This document shows, piece after piece, positions 12,844 through 15,126 of a stretch of DNA of 15,126 nt. The translations under genes and the position numbers were made by a program. The DNA comes from Bacillota bacterium (GTDB lineage Bacteria > Bacillota > Syntrophomonadia > Syntrophomonadales > Syntrophomonadaceae). The stretch spans positions 1 through 15,126 of the forward strand of contig JAGFXV010000008.1 of assembly GCA_017861475.1 (NCBI GenBank), read 5' to 3'. Every line of letters starts with the position of its first letter. Position 1 is the stretch's first letter. The notes beneath the pieces were generated by a model. That model saw only the letters and a list, made by a program, of their open reading frames with translations, had not been told where the DNA came from and made no database searches.

Positions 12844-15126
12844 ATGAGAGGCAGGAAATATTCCAACGGGGTTTGTTACAAACACAAAGGCAGTTTTAAG
12901 TTGAAAAGGTTTGTTGCCTTGCTTTTGACGCTATTGATGATATTTACTTCACTGCCTCCTATGTCGGTTTATGCCCAAATTGAAGCGGCAGATACGGCAG
13001 CATCAGATGTTTCTGACCAGACATTGTGGACTTCATCAGATCCGTTGCTGACTCCGGCAGAATCCCCCTCTGCTGAGACATCTGCGCCAGTTGATGCTTC
13101 ATCCCCGGATGTGACCATAACCCAGGATACACCATCAGCCACCGAATCTACACCTGCACCGGCGGAAACAACATCGCCTGAAGAAAACACAACTGCTGCG
13201 GGCGAAACACCTGTCACCGATGAAACTGTAACCGCGGATGCGACAACCCCTGCGGAAGAAACAGCCACAACGGGTGAAACAACAGCCCCTACAGAAGATT
13301 CATCAACAGAAGAACCCACTACCCCCGCAGAATCAACCAACCCTGAAGATACAGCTGCTCCAGGTGAAACAGCAACCACAGAAGAACCTGTTGTTCCGGA
13401 AGAGACAACCACCCCCGAAACAGCAGCGCTTGAGGAAGTTGTCCCAGCCCCGGAAGTGAATCCATTAATGACCCCCATGATGGAGCCGCTGGCGGTAACG
13501 CCGGATGCGGCGGAGAACATTATACTCGGAACACCTTACAATATCATGCCCTTTTTTGCAAACAGCACCCAGTATTATAAATTCACTACTAATGCTGCTG
13601 GAACTTATACAATAACCTACACTGTTTCACCACCCGGCGGCCCTGTTCTGACCATGCATCTGGGAACGGTGTCCGAAGGAAACTTCACCAGCCTTGCGCA
13701 AGATACTGCCGGAACGATCTCATTACCACTTGAAGCTGGCGTTACTTATTATTTACAATTGATAAATACCGGCATGATGGGACCAGTAAACCTGATAGTA
13801 AATGAACAGACCCTGCCCAACAGCATCACCAATCCAGATACTTTATCATTGGGAGAAAATTATCAGGTCGCTCCGTTTCCGGCTGCTTCCCCCCGTTATT
13901 ACAAGTTTGATATAACGACTGCCGGGACGTATACAGCGACCTATTCAATTGCGACTCCGCCCGGCGGTCCGGTACTGGCAATGAGTCTGGGCTCTGTGTC
14001 TGGTGAGACCTTCAACAGCCTGGCCTCAGATACTGCCGGGACGATTGAATATACCTTTGCCACTGCCGGCACCTATTATCTTCAGGTGGTAAATTCCGGC
14101 ACGCAAGGTATGGTGACGCTGCTGGTAAAGGAAAAGCTTCCTCCTCCGGCAGCTCCGACTGCCAGCATCGCTTCGGGACCAATAACCGCAGATCAATTGG
14201 TTGACGGCAAGTTAAACGTTACCTTTACTTCTGCTGCAGGCACTACTATTTATTATAAAGAATACAATTGGGAATACGATTCTTACAGTAATGAACTCAG
14301 TTATTCTATCGATTTTAGCCAAGGATCGTTGGCATCCTACGAGATATATGCCAAGGATCTGAATACTGCTGAAGAGAGCGAAAAGGTAACCTATTTCTAT
14401 TATTGGACAACCGGCGAGCTGACCATGACATCTGATATTTATTCACAGAACATTTCCTTGTCCGCGAAAGAAGATTTGTTATATGTCATTCAGGCAGGAT
14501 CTGCAGAACGGTATTCCATTGCCGGAAAAGTAACGCCGGTCAGCGGCAAAGACTATGCATCAATGGATGTACGGGTCGTTGATGCTTCTACAGGTGCGAT
14601 TGTGTCTCTTCTGGATGAATGGGGTTATTCATTTTATATTTCTGAACAATCAGATACGGCAATTCCGGTTACCGATTTTATATCTGCTGCCGGTGGTGGA
14701 ACATATTTGCTGTATCTTGACGGATACGGTAATGGTGCGAGTGTAGATCTGACCGTTTACCGCAATGCTCCGGTACCCCCCACCATATCAACTTCAGTTA
14801 CTCCGACCAGGGAACAAGTGGGTCCGAATTTCTATCAAGACCTATACTATGAACCGGTGCCGGTAACCATCTCATCAGAAGATGCCGCATCCACTATCTA
14901 CTATTCATTGATGTATTTTCAGGAAGGAAATAAAACCGATTTTGCAGTATATACTGCCCCCTTTACTTTATTGAAACCTGCCCTAGTCAGAAGTTATGTG
15001 CAAAAAAATGGCGTTTATTCTGTTGCGGCAACGAAAGAATTTAGCATCCAAACACCCGATGCTCCTGTAATCATGCCTGTAGATCCAGTACAAATGATCG
15101 GTACTGAAATAACCCTTGCCGGAACA
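12844..15126 (+). CDS. Large secreted surface protein with Thr/Pro/Glu stalk, duplicated domain and chitobiase-C-terminal-like modules (3' end beyond window)
   Basis: The frame is open for 761 codons from ATG 12844 to the window edge, with no stop reached. Residues 1-44 are a long signal peptide: a basic stretch to Arg22, a hydrophobic core about 23-38, and a likely cut at VYA|Q45. Residues about 55-215 are low complexity, full of Thr, Pro, Glu and Ala in PAETT/TEEP-like steps, as in wall-spanning stalks. Residues 228-319 and 336-428 are two copies of one beta-rich domain, with YYKF, AGTYT.TY, PPGGPVL.M.LG, DTAGTI and TYYLQ..N.G in both. Residues about 436-520 and 640-738 look like CHB_HEX_C/Fn3-type modules (TTIYYK, STIYYS, YTAPFTL, VRSYVQKNGVYS). 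Between them, 524-639 is another beta-rich, PPC-like domain. A catalytic domain or anchor, if any, lies downstream. Function is unknown; adhesion or polymer binding is plausible. Confidence 0.8.
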   Translation, partial: MRGRKYSNGVCYKHKGSFKLKRFVALLLTLLMIFTSLPPMSVYAQIEAADTAASDVSDQTLWTSSDPLLTPAESPSAETSAPVDASSPDVTITQDTPSATESTPAPAETTSPEENTTAAGETPVTDETVTADATTPAEETATTGETTAPTEDSSTEEPTTPAESTNPEDTAAPGETATTEEPVVPEETTTPETAALEEVVPAPEVNPLMTPMMEPLAVTPDAAENIILGTPYNIMPFFANSTQYYKFTTNAAGTYTITYTVSPPGGPVLTMHLGTVSEGNFTSLAQDTAGTISLPLEAGVTYYLQLINTGMMGPVNLIVNEQTLPNSITNPDTLSLGENYQVAPFPAASPRYYKFDITTAGTYTATYSIATPPGGPVLAMSLGSVSGETFNSLASDTAGTIEYTFATAGTYYLQVVNSGTQGMVTLLVKEKLPPPAAPTASIASGPITADQLVDGKLNVTFTSAAGTTIYYKEYNWEYDSYSNELSYSIDFSQGSLASYEIYAKDLNTAEESEKVTYFYYWTTGELTMTSDIYSQNISLSAKEDLLYVIQAGSAERYSIAGKVTPVSGKDYASMDVRVVDASTGAIVSLLDEWGYSFYISEQSDTAIPVTDFISAAGGGTYLLYLDGYGNGASVDLTVYRNAPVPPTISTSVTPTREQVGPNFYQDLYYEPVPVTISSEDAASTIYYSLMYFQEGNKTDFAVYTAPFTLLKPALVRSYVQKNGVYSVAATKEFSIQTPDAPVIMPVDPVQMIGTEITLAGT
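13525..13800 (+). repeat. Internal protein repeat, copy 1 (92 codons)
   Basis: Residues 228-319 of the surface protein, from LGTPYNIMPF to PVNLIV. It aligns along its whole length with copy 2 and shares the central PPGGPVL and DTAGTI motifs. The DNA has diverged at many third positions, so this is an old duplication. Confidence 0.85.
13849..14127 (+). repeat. Internal protein repeat, copy 2 (93 codons)
   Basis: Residues 336-428 of the surface protein, from LGENYQVAPF to MVTLLV. It is one residue longer than copy 1, with a 16-residue linker between the two. Each copy looks like a single beta-sandwich domain resembling bacterial pre-peptidase (PPC) domains. Confidence 0.85.

Noticed and set aside
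12969..13520. Long minus-strand open frame (183 codons, Ser/Val/Gly-rich)
   Set aside because: It is the antisense of the Thr/Pro/Glu stalk of the surface protein. Low-complexity codon runs keep stops away, and there is no ribosome binding site or signal for a gene on that strand.

Overview
The window looks like a chromosomal stretch of an anaerobic, moderately low-GC Bacillota of the Peptococcaceae/Sporomusaceae kind. This is inferred from strong AGGAGG-type ribosome binding sites, frequent TTG/GTG starts, the gene families present and REP-like GTGACAGGGGGACGGGG palindromes. Nothing in the sequence fixes genus or species, and there are no rRNA, tRNA, CRISPR or transposase genes.

Layout. (1) 1-199, minus strand: the start of a lipoprotein that resembles ABC transporter substrate-binding proteins. 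It diverges from a NYN-nuclease/LOTUS protein (374-1123, plus). (2) 1123-1500: a REP-like palindrome, a clear intrinsic terminator and a 59-residue orphan gene. (3) 6847-1500, minus strand: a tight three-gene signalling operon. In transcription order it holds a family-1 solute-binding lipoprotein without any permease, a REC/HD-GYP c-di-GMP phosphodiesterase, and a 971-residue hybrid histidine kinase with its own periplasmic family-3 binding domain, two receiver domains and an HPt domain. (4) 7160-10654, plus strand: a MacAB/YknXYZ-type export operon of adaptor, ATPase and FtsX-like permease. Its adaptor carries two tandem lipoyl/beta-barrel units. (5) 10655-10753: a long REP-like hairpin that fills the gap between convergent genes. 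(6) 12273-10756, minus strand: an XRE-like regulator of unknown class, divergent from a 98-residue orphan gene (12421-12717). A 17-bp perfect palindrome lies between them, overlapping the rightward -35 box. (7) 12844 to the window end: a large secreted surface protein with a Thr/Pro/Glu-rich stalk, a duplicated 92-93 residue domain and chitobiase-C-terminal-like modules. Its stop lies beyond the window.

How the genes may work together. The signalling operon reads as a ligand-to-c-di-GMP circuit: the secreted lipoprotein and/or the kinase's own domain senses a solute, a phosphorelay runs through the kinase, and the HD-GYP protein lowers c-di-GMP. The regulator, orphan gene and surface protein may form a second unit, because part of the palindrome recurs upstream of the surface-protein gene. 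The export operon probably pumps a peptide or amphiphilic compound. No single gene set here is certainly a new system. The least explained parts are the permease-less binding protein tied to the kinase, the regulator/palindrome/orphan locus, and the double-unit adaptor.
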